38,143 nt of DNA from Candidatus Altarchaeota archaeon. GTDB taxonomy: Archaea; Altiarchaeota; Altiarchaeia; IMC4; SCGC-AAA252-I15. This document shows positions 1 through 8,543 of the stretch, piece by piece. Location: contig JAQTQS010000005.1 in NCBI GenBank assembly GCA_028712125.1, positions 1 through 38,143 on the forward strand, read 5' to 3'. The position numbers and the translations under genes were made by a program. The notes under the pieces were generated by a model. It worked only from the letters and a program-made list of their open reading frames with translations. It made no database searches and was not told the origin of the DNA. Every line of letters begins with the position of its first letter. The first letter of the stretch is position 1.

Positions 1-1312
1 CGATGTCGTGGCCGCCGCCTTCGCCGCCGAGCTTCTTGCTCTCCTCGCGCATCGCAGCCCCAAGGTGGATGCCCCTGCGGATGAGGTCCCAGTTCGCCCG
101 CGCCGAGACTTTAATCATCTCCGGATTGTCCGAGTCGGCCGCGAACGCGAGCACCGGCCTGTCCGGCGGTATTATGCGCGCGCCGTAGGCCATGCCGGCT
201 ATCACACCGACGACGCTCTCGTGGATTCGATCGCCGGCGTCGAAGTAGTAGAATTTGTCCATGGATTCCACGCCCTTGGCCGCTAGGAAGTCGATTCCCT
301 CCCGCAATGTGCGCCTGTATGTCTCAAGGAGGTTCCTTGCGCGGTGGAGCGCGCCCTTGCGGTCGCCGAGGCAGACTTCGACGCCTATTTGCGGCTGGCT
401 CTGCCGGCCGCACGCGTTCAGCATGGTGGCGAATTCCTTGGCGTCCCTAAGTTCCGTCCGCTTCTCCTCGTTCAGGAGGGTGTATACCTCCCCGACCATC
501 CGCTGTATGATGAATTCAGGCGTGTTCAAATCCAGCAGTTTTATGTAGAGTGCGCTGGTCAGTTTCTGGCGCTCCTCCCATGTCAAGTCCACGTAATGCT
601 TGAGGTCGCCCTCGCTGCTGAGGTCGATGCCGAGGGAGTGCATCAAGGCGCTGCATGCGTCGATGTTGCCTGTCAGCGAAGGTATCAGAGGATCAGAGGA
701 GTATGCGAGCATCTGGGCGAGCGGCCTTGATTGGCGGCCGAAAAGCCGGAGGTCGTGCTTGACCTTTAGAAGGCCCCCTGACACGGCATCGTCGAGTATG
801 GTGCGGTTGAGCGAGTGCAGCCGGCCGCCGGAGTCCTGCATGTCTCCGACCGCGCCGACGATTGCGATGTGCGCCATGTCCTTGAAGTTTAGAGACTTTG
901 CGACGAAGTACGCCATGCCCGATCCGCTGACGTCAAGACCCCCGTCGAAGCCGTGCAGGTGCGGATTCACCTGCAGGCCGTACGCCCCCTCGGGCTGGTG
1001 GTGGTCTATTATGTAGTATTTCCTGATTTTGCTCTGGGAGAGAAGGCTTATCTGGCCGCTGCCCATGTCCGTGAACACGTAGGTGCCGGCGTTTGCCTCG
1101 GTTATCTGGCCGAGCGTCTGGCTGTCGAACTGCTTGATTACCTTGTAGTCCACTTTCTTGCCGAGGGCGCGCAGCATGCTTACGGTTATCGCGCACGCCG
1201 TTACGCCGTCCGCATCATGGTGGCTGACTACGAGGAAGTCGTCCTCATCTGATAGCTGCCTTGAAAAACGGCTTACGTCCTGGAACAGTGCGGTTTCGGA
1301 TTGAGAAGCCAT
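1..1312 (-). CDS. RecJ-like DHH-family single-strand nuclease, 3' end cut by window edge
   Basis: This gene is missing from the ORF track because it runs off the left edge. From ATG at 1312 it reads open for 437 codons. The N-terminal part has VVSHHDADGV and later IIDHHQP, the metal-binding motifs of the DHH phosphoesterase superfamily. The last visible residues, LGGEGGGHD, are the DHHA1 substrate-binding motif, so only the extreme C-terminus is missing. Archaeal proteins of this type (RecJ/GAN) degrade single-stranded DNA or RNA 5' to 3' and some associate with the replisome. Whether this one acts on DNA or RNA cannot be told here. A TATA-like box lies just upstream, so it probably has its own promoter rather than relying on the membrane-protein gene behind it. 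Confidence 0.88.
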   Translation of the reverse strand, partial: MASQSETALFQDVSRFSRQLSDEDDFLVVSHHDADGVTACAITVSMLRALGKKVDYKVIKQFDSQTLGQITEANAGTYVFTDMGSGQISLLSQSKIRKYYIIDHHQPEGAYGLQVNPHLHGFDGGLDVSGSGMAYFVAKSLNFKDMAHIAIVGAVGDMQDSGGRLHSLNRTILDDAVSGGLLKVKHDLRLFGRQSRPLAQMLAYSSDPLIPSLTGNIDACSALMHSLGIDLSSEGDLKHYVDLTWEERQKLTSALYIKLLDLNTPEFIIQRMVGEVYTLLNEEKRTELRDAKEFATMLNACGRQSQPQIGVEVCLGDRKGALHRARNLLETYRRTLREGIDFLAAKGVESMDKFYYFDAGDRIHESVVGVIAGMAYGARIIPPDRPVLAFAADSDNPEMIKVSARANWDLIRRGIHLGAAMREESKKLGGEGGGHDI

Positions 1313-1328
1313 GTTGAAAAGGAAGTAT

Positions 1329-1336
1329 GATATATT
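1329..1336 (-). promoter_or_regulatory. TATA-like box for the RecJ-like gene
   Basis: AATATATC read on the minus strand, centred about 20 nt before the ATG at 1312. A second AT-rich candidate (GTTATAAAC, about 1346-1354) lies further upstream. The spacing suits a very short leader. This is a pattern call only. Confidence 0.45.
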
Positions 1337-1353
1337 CGTTTCGATGTTTATAA

Positions 1354-1902
1354 CTATCCTACCAGCATACTGCCTATGTGCCGGGCCCATGTCTCGGTGT
1401 CGTTCCCGACGTATAGCAGTATTTCCGCCATGCGGTTGTTGATGTCGGTGTATCTCATCTGTATGTATTTCAGGAGCATGCGCCTTATAGTCTTCATCTC
1501 GTGGATGTCGTTGAATGGTATGTATAGCACCGGCTCGCCAGCGCCCGGCTGCTCGGCGACGATTCCTATGTTCGTCAGGTATAAATTGACTTCCATCGGA
1601 GTATCTTCCTGCACGCCGATTTTTCCGATGACTTGGGGTATTATGAGCGATTTTTCAGGGTATTTCCGCCGGAGGATGACCTGTTCTTCAGGCGCGAACC
1701 CCATCTCCTTTTCACGCTGGAAGTATGACTTGTACATCAGATAGGAGGCGACGATGCCGATGGAGGTTCCGCAAAGGATGTAGACGACAGTCGCCAAGGA
1801 CAGGTAACCGGATGCCCGGTAATTGTATCCTATGAAACCGACGGCGATTATTAAGGCGATTACTATCCCGAAGGAGAAATAACGCTTTGTCCGCTTGTCC
1901 AT
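1354..1902 (-). CDS. Two-TM membrane protein with a PH/GRAM-like cytoplasmic domain, unknown function
   Basis: 182 aa. After a basic start (MDKRTKRYF) there are two hydrophobic segments, about residues 9-26 and 36-56, separated by a short polar loop. The rest is soluble. It contains a beta-rich stretch (EVNLYLTNIGIVAEQ, then PVLYIPFNDIHEM) followed by an amphipathic helix, an order that resembles bacterial PH-like or GRAM-like membrane-associated domains. I do not recognise a named family. It lies between the RecJ-like gene and a divergent flavoprotein gene, and nothing in the context assigns a role. Confidence 0.7.
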   Translation of the reverse strand: MDKRTKRYFSFGIVIALIIAVGFIGYNYRASGYLSLATVVYILCGTSIGIVASYLMYKSYFQREKEMGFAPEEQVILRRKYPEKSLIIPQVIGKIGVQEDTPMEVNLYLTNIGIVAEQPGAGEPVLYIPFNDIHEMKTIRRMLLKYIQMRYTDINNRMAEILLYVGNDTETWARHIGSMLVG

Positions 1903-1910
1903 TGTCCACT

Positions 1911-1920
1911 AATTTATTAG
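1911..1920 (+). promoter_or_regulatory. TATA-like box for the archaeoflavoprotein/rfcL unit
   Basis: AATTTATTAG is centred about 29 nt before ATG 1945, which predicts a leaderless or nearly leaderless transcript. The intergenic region is divergent. The minus-strand gene starting at 1902 probably uses the nearby AT-rich stretch at about 1928-1936. Confidence 0.45.
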
Positions 1921-1944
1921 GAGGGCATATTAAAGTAATGAGCG

Positions 1945-2472
1945 ATGAACATACTGTGGATGGTGACCGGCGGAGGATACCTGCTCGAGGAGTCATGCCG
2001 GGCGCTGGAATCGCTCTCAAAGAGGCATACAGTCACTGTCGCATTCTCGCGGGCCGGGAGGGAGGTTGCGTTGATGTACAATCTTTTCGGCAGGTTCAAG
2101 CGCGCTGCAAAGAAGGTGGTTTGCGAAAATGATGAGGGTTACAGCAGCCCGCTGGTCGGAAGGCTGGGATTGTATGACCTAGTAGTCCTGTCGCCGTGCA
2201 CGGCGAACACCGTCGCAAAGATAGTCCTCGGCGTCGCCGACTCGCTCGCAAGCAACGTCTGTTCGCAGGCGTTAAAGTCCGGGAGGATGGTCGCCATCGT
2301 GCCTACGGACAGTATGCGCGAGGTTGATGCCGTAATACCCTCGGGTAGGAAGATAAGGATAAGCTGCAGGGATGTCGACATAAGAAACGCGCGAAAGCTC
2401 AAGGCCGAGAGGGATATAAAGGTGCTGAAGAGCCCCTCGGACATTTCGAGACTGCTGAAGGATGTGGACTGA
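1945..2472 (+). CDS. Archaeoflavoprotein / DmrX-like flavoprotein
   Basis: 175 aa. The N-terminus MNILWMVTGGGYLLEES, the middle motif DLVVLSPCTANTVAKI and GVADSLASNVCSQAL match the flavoprotein (Rossmann-like, FMN-binding) family. The closest named group is the archaeal AfpA/MJ0208 type, annotated as archaeoflavoprotein or dihydromethanopterin reductase (acceptor). Such proteins carry FMN and accept electrons from ferredoxin. The pterin substrate is not evident here because no methanopterin genes are visible. The length is normal. The last 11 nt overlap the start of rfcL, so the two genes are probably co-transcribed. The ATG at 1945 lies the expected distance from a TATA-like box. Confidence 0.75.
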   Translation: MNILWMVTGGGYLLEESCRALESLSKRHTVTVAFSRAGREVALMYNLFGRFKRAAKKVVCENDEGYSSPLVGRLGLYDLVVLSPCTANTVAKIVLGVADSLASNVCSQALKSGRMVAIVPTDSMREVDAVIPSGRKIRISCRDVDIRNARKLKAERDIKVLKSPSDISRLLKDVD

Positions 2473-3622
2473 GAAATACAAGCCGAAAAAGCTGGAGGAG
2501 CTTGTCGGAAACAGGGGCGAAATAGAGAAGCTGGAGGGATTCAACTGGAAGAAGCCGCTGCTCGTCCACGGCGCCACGGGAATCGGGAAGACCGCGCTCG
2601 TAGGCGCCATCGCAAACGATATGGACTTTGACATCGCCGAGATAAACAGCGAGAACATCGGGCAGGCGGCGTCAATATCGTCCACAGGCAGCCTATTCGG
2701 GAGAAAGAGGCTTGTCGTAATAGAAAACGCGGAAAGCATAAGGGACATGAAAGCGCTTAGCGCGTTCCTCGAGTCCGTCCGCACCCCCACCCTGCTGACG
2801 ACATCGGAATACGACTCCAAACGGCTTAAGACGGTGAAAAAACTATGCATCGGAATGCAGCTCAAGCGGCCGATGGCCGCGACGATTGCGAACTATCTCG
2901 CCGTTATATGCAAGAAGGAGGAGGTAACCGCTGAAAAAAGCGTTCTTACGGCCGTTGCGGAGAACAGCAACGGCGACATAAGGGTCGCGCTGACCGACCT
3001 TGAGATGCTTGCCAAGGGGAAAAGGGAGATTACGGAAAAGGATGCGGAACTGCTTTACAGCAGGGACGTCAAGGAAGACATCTACAAGGCCCTGAACGCA
3101 GTGTTCAGCGAAAGTTCGGCCCAAAAGGCCGTTGAGTCGACGAGGGATTTGAGCGAGAATCCGGAAATCGTCGTCCTTTGGATTGCCGAGAACGCGTCCG
3201 GCGCGCTTCAGGGCGCAAGGCCGCTTTCTGACGCGTTTTATTACCTGTCGAGGGCTAGCGTGTTCTTGGGGAGGGTGCACATGCGCCAGTACTGGGGCTT
3301 CTGGCGCTATGCGGGAATGCTAATGACCGCAGGGATTACCGTCAGCAAGGAAAGCGTTAAACACGGGTTCTACCGGTTCCCTGGCGGGGGGTATTTCGCC
3401 ACTGCCGAAAGCAGCCTCGGAAGGACCAAGCTGGAGCGCGAGGCTGTCAAGGAGTTCTGCGGCAAGCTCAAGGCGAGGATACACGCGTCAAACCGCGTCC
3501 TGATACGCGAGGACGTTCCACTGCTCAGGACTCTCTTAAAGCATAATAAGACCGACGCCGACGAAATCAAAAAAGAGTATATGATGACAGACGAGGAATT
3601 AGCATACATTACAGAATCCTAA
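2462..3622 (+). CDS. rfcL: Replication factor C large subunit, divergent
   Basis: 386 aa, shorter than usual archaeal RfcL. It opens with MWTEKYKPKKLEELVGN, the RfcL signature. Walker A is GATGIGKT (37-44), followed by TGSLFGRKR and an AAA+ lid and C-terminal collar helices. The clamp loader opens PCNA on primer-template DNA using ATP. The Walker B region reads LVVIENAES (about 84-92), where the family has a hydrophobic run followed by DEVD or DEAD, so both key acidic positions are altered. The C-terminus ends DEELAYITES without an obvious PIP box (QxxLxxFF). It overlaps the flavoprotein gene by 11 nt and converges on the coiled-coil gene with a 4-nt overlap of stop codons. Confidence 0.88.
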   Translation: MWTEKYKPKKLEELVGNRGEIEKLEGFNWKKPLLVHGATGIGKTALVGAIANDMDFDIAEINSENIGQAASISSTGSLFGRKRLVVIENAESIRDMKALSAFLESVRTPTLLTTSEYDSKRLKTVKKLCIGMQLKRPMAATIANYLAVICKKEEVTAEKSVLTAVAENSNGDIRVALTDLEMLAKGKREITEKDAELLYSRDVKEDIYKALNAVFSESSAQKAVESTRDLSENPEIVVLWIAENASGALQGARPLSDAFYYLSRASVFLGRVHMRQYWGFWRYAGMLMTAGITVSKESVKHGFYRFPGGGYFATAESSLGRTKLEREAVKEFCGKLKARIHASNRVLIREDVPLLRTLLKHNKTDADEIKKEYMMTDEELAYITES

Positions 3623-4515
3623 GGCTGGGACAACACGTCCTCTGAGGATATGATGGTCTTGAAGTCGTCAAAGCTTATGCGCTTGCCGGTCTTGAACTTT
3701 TCCTTCGCCTCGGAAATGCGCTCCGCCCTCTTCTTGCTCGCCGAAACCTCCCGCGCCTTGGCCATGTTGGTGTAGGCGGTGTCCATCTTGTCTTCGGTGA
3801 GCTTTATCTCGTCCTTGAGCGCGGTTATGTTGTCCCGTATCGGCCTGAGCTCCTCGTACTTGTCCAGCAGCTTCTTATGAAGCTCGTCGGACTGCTTCCG
3901 GATTTCGTCAAGCTCCGCATAGACCTTTATGGACTCTATGTGCTTTTCCTCGGCCTCCTTGGCGATTGAGCGTATGGTGTCAGAGAGCGCGTTTATCTCG
4001 CCCTCGCGGGCCGCGATTTCGGTGTAGTTGGAGAGGATTGAGCTGTGCAGTTCGTCCACCTTTGCCGCGATGTCCAGCTTTTGGGACAACGAGATTGCGT
4101 CTTCAAAGAGCTTCTGCTCCCTGTCGAGGGTTATGTCCTCGCCGAGAAGCTGGTTGAGTATTTTGTTCAGCTTGAACATTATCTTGCCCGAAGCGCTGCC
4201 GGCATCCTTGGTAAGCGATTTCTTCTCGACTGAAGTGTCCTTTATCTGGGAGCGCAGCAGCTTGATGTTCTCGATGATTTCAGAGCGCTTCTGCTTCAAC
4301 GACGCTACTTTCTCGTTCAGCTTGTCGCGTTCGGACCGAAGCCTCTTGCCGTTGTTTGAAAGGTCGCTTACAGCAAGGTTCAGCTTGTTTCGCTCCGCCT
4401 TAAGGTACTTTATCTCGGCCCAGAACTTTTCCTCCTCTGCGAAGAGGCCTTTGAGCGTGTTTACTTTTCCTTCAAAGTCCCCCGCAATCTGGTCGAGCCT
4501 CTCCGGTTCCGCCAT
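3619..4515 (-). CDS. Long coiled-coil protein, COG1340-like
   Basis: 298 aa from the ATG at 4515 (MAEPERLDQ), which follows the TAA of the upstream coiled-coil gene by a single base. The longer ORF-track start would run into that gene. Nearly the whole protein is heptad-like charged helix (KAERNKLNLAVSDL, RSERDKLNEKVASL), broken around residues 125-150 by GSASGKIMFKLNKILNQLLG. This layout resembles the widespread archaeal uncharacterised coiled-coil family COG1340. Function is unknown; structural or chromosome-associated roles are possible. It is almost certainly translated from the same message as the 108-aa gene before it. Confidence 0.75.
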   Translation of the reverse strand: MAEPERLDQIAGDFEGKVNTLKGLFAEEEKFWAEIKYLKAERNKLNLAVSDLSNNGKRLRSERDKLNEKVASLKQKRSEIIENIKLLRSQIKDTSVEKKSLTKDAGSASGKIMFKLNKILNQLLGEDITLDREQKLFEDAISLSQKLDIAAKVDELHSSILSNYTEIAAREGEINALSDTIRSIAKEAEEKHIESIKVYAELDEIRKQSDELHKKLLDKYEELRPIRDNITALKDEIKLTEDKMDTAYTNMAKAREVSASKKRAERISEAKEKFKTGKRISFDDFKTIISSEDVLSQP

Positions 4516-4516
4516 T

Positions 4517-4843
4517 TTAAGACCCGCCCCTCCCGCGCCAGTAGCCGAGCGCCGCCTCATGCTCCTTTATTTTCAGCTTTATGGCCTCTATGCGCTTGGC
4601 GTTTATCTTCTTGGAGGTGTTCCTGCTCAGGCTGTTGAGCTCCGCAACCGCCCTAGATTTCCTTTCGCTGTAGTTGAGCTTGCCCGCGCTTATCCAGTGG
4701 TTGAACTGGTCGATTTCCTCCTGGAGGACGAATATGCGCTCTAGGCTTGCGACCTCCTGCAGGTACTGCGAGAGAAAGCGCTCGTGCTTTTCGGCAATGA
4801 ACCGGCAGAGCTGCTTTTCGTTGTCGGCGTTTGTAGCTTCCAC
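4517..4843 (-). CDS. Small coiled-coil protein, partner of the COG1340-like protein
   Basis: 108 aa, charged and helical throughout (CRFIAEKHERFLSQYLQEV, KINAKRIEAIKLKIKEHE). The start is GTG at 4843, placed about 25 nt after a TATA-like box, so a leaderless GTG start is likely. Its stop codon is one base from the start of the larger coiled-coil gene, which suggests translational coupling and perhaps a hetero-oligomer. I recognise no family. Confidence 0.68.
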   Translation of the reverse strand: MEATNADNEKQLCRFIAEKHERFLSQYLQEVASLERIFVLQEEIDQFNHWISAGKLNYSERKSRAVAELNSLSRNTSKKINAKRIEAIKLKIKEHEAALGYWRGRGGS

Positions 4844-4862
4844 GTTGGGTATTGATTAATGA

Positions 4863-4872
4863 TTTAATATTA
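4863..4872 (-). promoter_or_regulatory. TATA-like box for the coiled-coil gene pair
   Basis: TAATATTAAA on the minus strand is centred about 25 nt from the GTG at 4843. This position supports GTG as the true start. Confidence 0.5.
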
Positions 4873-4880
4873 AAATATGC

Positions 4881-5498
4881 CTATCGCTGCTTTTGGATGA
4901 CGAAAAACAGCCTTTGGAGCGAAGTAACATGAGACAGGACAGCCGCCAAGGCAATTGCGTAAACAAGGTAGGCAGTATTGGCAATACCGGCAAGCATCCC
5001 TACATAGAGCATGTCAAGGCGCTCGGAACGCTCAAGGAGGCCGCCCATCCGCTCCAAGTCCTTCGGGCTGGTAACTGCCCGCTTGTGGTCGGCGTAGGCG
5101 CGGATGAATGAGGGCATCAAAGCCCCGAACATGAGTAGCATTATCCATACGGTATTTTGCAGGATGAAGCCTTGCGCGTCCCTGACATAGAACCAGAGGC
5201 CCAAGTAGAGCAGGAATTCGACATAGCGGTCCACGACGCCGTCCAGGAACGCGCCGAACGCTGATGTCTTCTTGGTGAAACGCGCGACCGCGCCGTCGAC
5301 CATGTCGATACAGCCGGCGATGAAGAAGAAAAGCAGGCCGGCCGAAAGTTGCCGGTAATACAGCGCGATAAATCCGGGCACTGCTACGGCGAGTGTGAGC
5401 ATCGTCCAAGCGTTCGGAGAAAGCCCGAATTTTGAGAATACACGGCCGACGGCGGTTGTGATTCCAGAAAGCCGTTTTCCGAACCTGGATTTCAGCAT
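4881..5498 (-). CDS. CDP-alcohol phosphatidyltransferase (archaetidylinositol-phosphate synthase-like)
   Basis: 205 aa integral membrane enzyme. The sequence DMVDGAVARFTKKTSAFGAF followed by LDGVVD exactly fits the CDP-alcohol phosphotransferase motif D(x)2DG(x)2AR(x)8G(x)3D(x)3D, so all four catalytic or metal-binding aspartates are present. About five to six hydrophobic helices surround it. The family joins a CDP-activated lipid to a small alcohol. Archaeal members of this size commonly make archaetidylinositol phosphate or archaetidylglycerol phosphate; which one cannot be told here. The ATG at 5498 is 13 nt after the stop of the small membrane protein gene, so the two may share a transcript. 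Confidence 0.85.
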   Translation of the reverse strand: MLKSRFGKRLSGITTAVGRVFSKFGLSPNAWTMLTLAVAVPGFIALYYRQLSAGLLFFFIAGCIDMVDGAVARFTKKTSAFGAFLDGVVDRYVEFLLYLGLWFYVRDAQGFILQNTVWIMLLMFGALMPSFIRAYADHKRAVTSPKDLERMGGLLERSERLDMLYVGMLAGIANTAYLVYAIALAAVLSHVTSLQRLFFVIQKQR

Positions 5499-5511
5499 TT
5501 TTACGCAGGTC

Positions 5512-5688
5512 TTATAGGGTAAGAAGTGTGGTGGTGGTTTCTATCGTGTTCATGACCACCGCCGGCTGCTCGACAAACACGTACCTGTAGCCGAAGAACC
5601 ACCATAGGATGAAGACTGCGATGATAAGCACCAGCGCGACTGCGATTATGGCCAGCTCCCACACGGGAGGGCCCGGTTTGACTGCCAT
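5512..5688 (-). CDS. Small single-TM protein, unknown
   Basis: 58 aa from the ATG at 5688 (MAVKPGPPVWEL). The ORF-track start at 5709 is a GTG further upstream. One strong membrane helix runs about residues 12-33 (IIAVALVLIIAVFILWWFF), followed by a short tail ending TTTTLLTL. The proline-rich N-terminus lacks a cleavable-signal pattern. It precedes the CDP-alcohol phosphotransferase gene by 13 nt on the same strand, so it may be a small membrane partner or simply a neighbour. The evidence is the ORF, the TM segment and the spacing only. Confidence 0.5.
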   Translation of the reverse strand: MAVKPGPPVWELAIIAVALVLIIAVFILWWFFGYRYVFVEQPAVVMNTIETTTTLLTL

Positions 5689-5740
5689 CTTCAACTTAGA
5701 TATACGCACTAATGCTTAAAAAAGAGGGCGGTGGGAGGCC

Positions 5741-6160
5741 CTATGCGACCTCCCTCATGCGCTTTACCATCTTGACTGCGGTCTCGACCGCGTGTTTCGC
5801 GTATTCCACCCTCGTCTGTGCTTCCAGCCTTGACATCCCCGGGCCTGTTATGCCGAGCGATACGGGCTTGTTGTGCTCGAGCGACAGGTCTATTATCTTT
5901 CTCGCCGCGTGCTGTGCGACAACCTCGTCGTGCTCGGTCTGCCCTTCGATGACCGCGCCGAGTGTCACGATGCAGTCCACGTCTTTTCGGGATATCAGCT
6001 TTTTTACCGCGAGCGGTATGTCGAAGACTCCCGGCACTTTCACCACGTTAACCACATGCGCCTCAAGGAACTTCGCATGCTCCTTGGCGAGCTCGACCAT
6101 GGCAAACGTTATGTCATAGTTGAACTCCGAGGCGACTATGCCTATGTTTATTTTCTCCAT
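5741..6160 (-). CDS. ribH: 6,7-dimethyl-8-ribityllumazine synthase
   Basis: 139 aa, normal for archaeal RibH. It condenses 5-amino-6-ribitylaminouracil with 3,4-dihydroxy-2-butanone 4-phosphate to give lumazine. Visible motifs are IVASEFNYDIT at the N-terminus (aromatic stacking on the pyrimidine), VPGVFDIPLAV, and GAVIEGQTEHDEVV, which contains the catalytic histidine. It is the last gene of the riboflavin operon. The start ATG at 6160 has a strong Shine-Dalgarno (GAGGTG) 9 nt upstream, consistent with translation within a polycistron after a 20-nt gap from ribC. Confidence 0.95.
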   Translation of the reverse strand: MEKINIGIVASEFNYDITFAMVELAKEHAKFLEAHVVNVVKVPGVFDIPLAVKKLISRKDVDCIVTLGAVIEGQTEHDEVVAQHAARKIIDLSLEHNKPVSLGITGPGMSRLEAQTRVEYAKHAVETAVKMVKRMREVA

Positions 6161-6169
6161 CTTTCATTT

Positions 6170-6175
6170 CACCTC
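6170..6175 (-). promoter_or_regulatory. Ribosome binding site for ribH
   Basis: GAGGTG on the minus strand, 9 nt before ATG 6160. It sits in the one gap of the riboflavin operon where genes do not overlap and decides the ribH start. Confidence 0.6.
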
Positions 6176-6180
6176 ATATT

Positions 6181-7290
<1,110 letters not shown>

Positions 7291-7301
<11 letters not shown>

Positions 7302-7926
7302 GTCCAAGCTCGCTGATTATTCCGGATGTTATGCGCTCGAAATACGCCTTCCCCTTTTCGGCCGTCGCAAGCGTCGGGTCGCCCAGCACGCCGGACTTCG
7401 AATGCTCGATAGTCCTCCAAGGCCCCTTGCCCGGGAAGCGGAATTCGTGCTTTCTGATTGCATGCTTCCTGACTTTCTCGGGATGAATGTATAGCATGAG
7501 CGAAGTCTCTATCTCGCCGGCGTGGTCGTAGCCGGGAATCTGGCGTATGATGTCCAGGTACTTTACTCCCGGAATCTTCAGGCGTAAAAGAGCATTGCGG
7601 TTGCCACCGTGGCCGTTCACGACGAGTATGTCCTCGACGCCGTGCTTCCTGAGGCTCGAGCACACTTCCGAAATTTCATCGAGAAGCGTCTCCTCTTTGA
7701 GCGTTAGCGTTCCATGGAAGTCAAGGTGCTCGAATGACACGCCGGGCGCGATAACCGGAGTGATTACCGCCTTCAGTTTCTGCGAAAGAAATTCAGATAC
7801 CGATTCAACTATCAGCGAGTCCGTGCTCAAAGGCAGGTGGGGCCCGTGCTGCTCGATGCTCCCGACAGGCACTATGGCCGTCCTGATGCCCTTTGCTTCC
7901 TCCCATGTCATGTCTGCTAGCTTCAT
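7291..7926 (-). CDS. arfB: FAPy deformylase, creatininase family (archaeal riboflavin step 2)
   Basis: 211 aa. It has the creatinine amidohydrolase-family metal site: GSIEQHGPHLPLSTD near the N-terminus, NGHGGN in the middle and HAGEIETS. In archaea this family includes ArfB, which removes formate from 2-amino-5-formylamino-6-ribosylamino-pyrimidinone phosphate produced by ArfA. Position between arfC and ribB supports that role over creatininase or mycofactocin-type relatives. The start overlaps the arfC stop in an ATGA. Confidence 0.9.
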
Positions 7927-8543
7927 TTTGTCTTGTAGTGCAGCACCATCTGGTCGCCCAACCGCCGGCTGCCGGCGTAGGCCAGATTTATCTTACGCGA
8001 TAGCGTGCCGTTAATCCAACGGATGCCGTCGCCCAAGAGTATGGGCGTTATTGTAAGGTAGACTTCATCGACGAGGCCCAGTTCAAGCATGCTCCTGTTG
8101 AGCGTTCCGCCGCCCTCGAGGAGGACGCACTTTAGCCCCATTTCTGAAAGCGATGCCATGAGGGATTTTAGGTCTACTTTTTTTTCGCCGGTTGCAATCA
8201 CGCACGCGGCCTCCTGCAGCCGCTTCCTGCGCACGATTGGGGCGCGCCTCGAGACCGCGATTATCGTCGGCGCGCTGCTGTCCAAGACTTTCGCGTTCAG
8301 CGGCGTTCTGGCATTGCTGTCAACGACGATTCGGACGGGATTTTTTCCCTTCGCATGCCTTACGGTGAGGTGGGGATTGTCGGTGAGAACGGTCGATATT
8401 CCGACCATGATGCCGTCGGATTTTGCCCGGATGGCATGAACCCTGCGCTTGTCCTCTTCGTTTGAAAAGCGCACCCTGAGCCCTTGTTTTCCTATGAAGC
8501 CGTCAAGGCTCATCGCGCAATTCAACGTCACGTATGGTTTCAT
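7923..8543 (-). CDS. arfC: 2,5-diamino-6-ribosylamino-pyrimidinone 5'-phosphate reductase
   Basis: 206 aa from ATG 8543 (MKPYVTLNCAMSLDGFIG). The ORF-track start at 8756 lies inside the upstream gene. It is a RibD C-terminal/DHFR-like reductase that uses NAD(P)H to open the ribosyl ring to ribityl. Seen in the sequence are the N-terminal strand, MVGISTVLTDNPHLTVR, RIVVDSNARTP, and VLLEGGGTLNRSML with the nucleotide-binding Gly-rich turn. As in archaea and fungi there is no fused deaminase domain, so reduction precedes deamination and a separate deaminase is required. It overlaps both neighbours by 4 nt. Confidence 0.93.
   Translation of the reverse strand: MKPYVTLNCAMSLDGFIGKQGLRVRFSNEEDKRRVHAIRAKSDGIMVGISTVLTDNPHLTVRHAKGKNPVRIVVDSNARTPLNAKVLDSSAPTIIAVSRRAPIVRRKRLQEAACVIATGEKKVDLKSLMASLSEMGLKCVLLEGGGTLNRSMLELGLVDEVYLTITPILLGDGIRWINGTLSRKINLAYAGSRRLGDQMVLHYKTK

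Noticed and set aside
2272-2865. 197-aa minus-strand ORF opposite the flavoprotein/rfcL junction
   Set aside because: Covers two well-supported plus-strand genes and has no recognisable features.
4109-4160. LLGEDIT in the COG1340-like protein and LLGEDFT in the winged-helix/coiled-coil protein as a shared motif
   Set aside because: A single seven-residue similarity between two long charged coiled coils is weak and could be chance.
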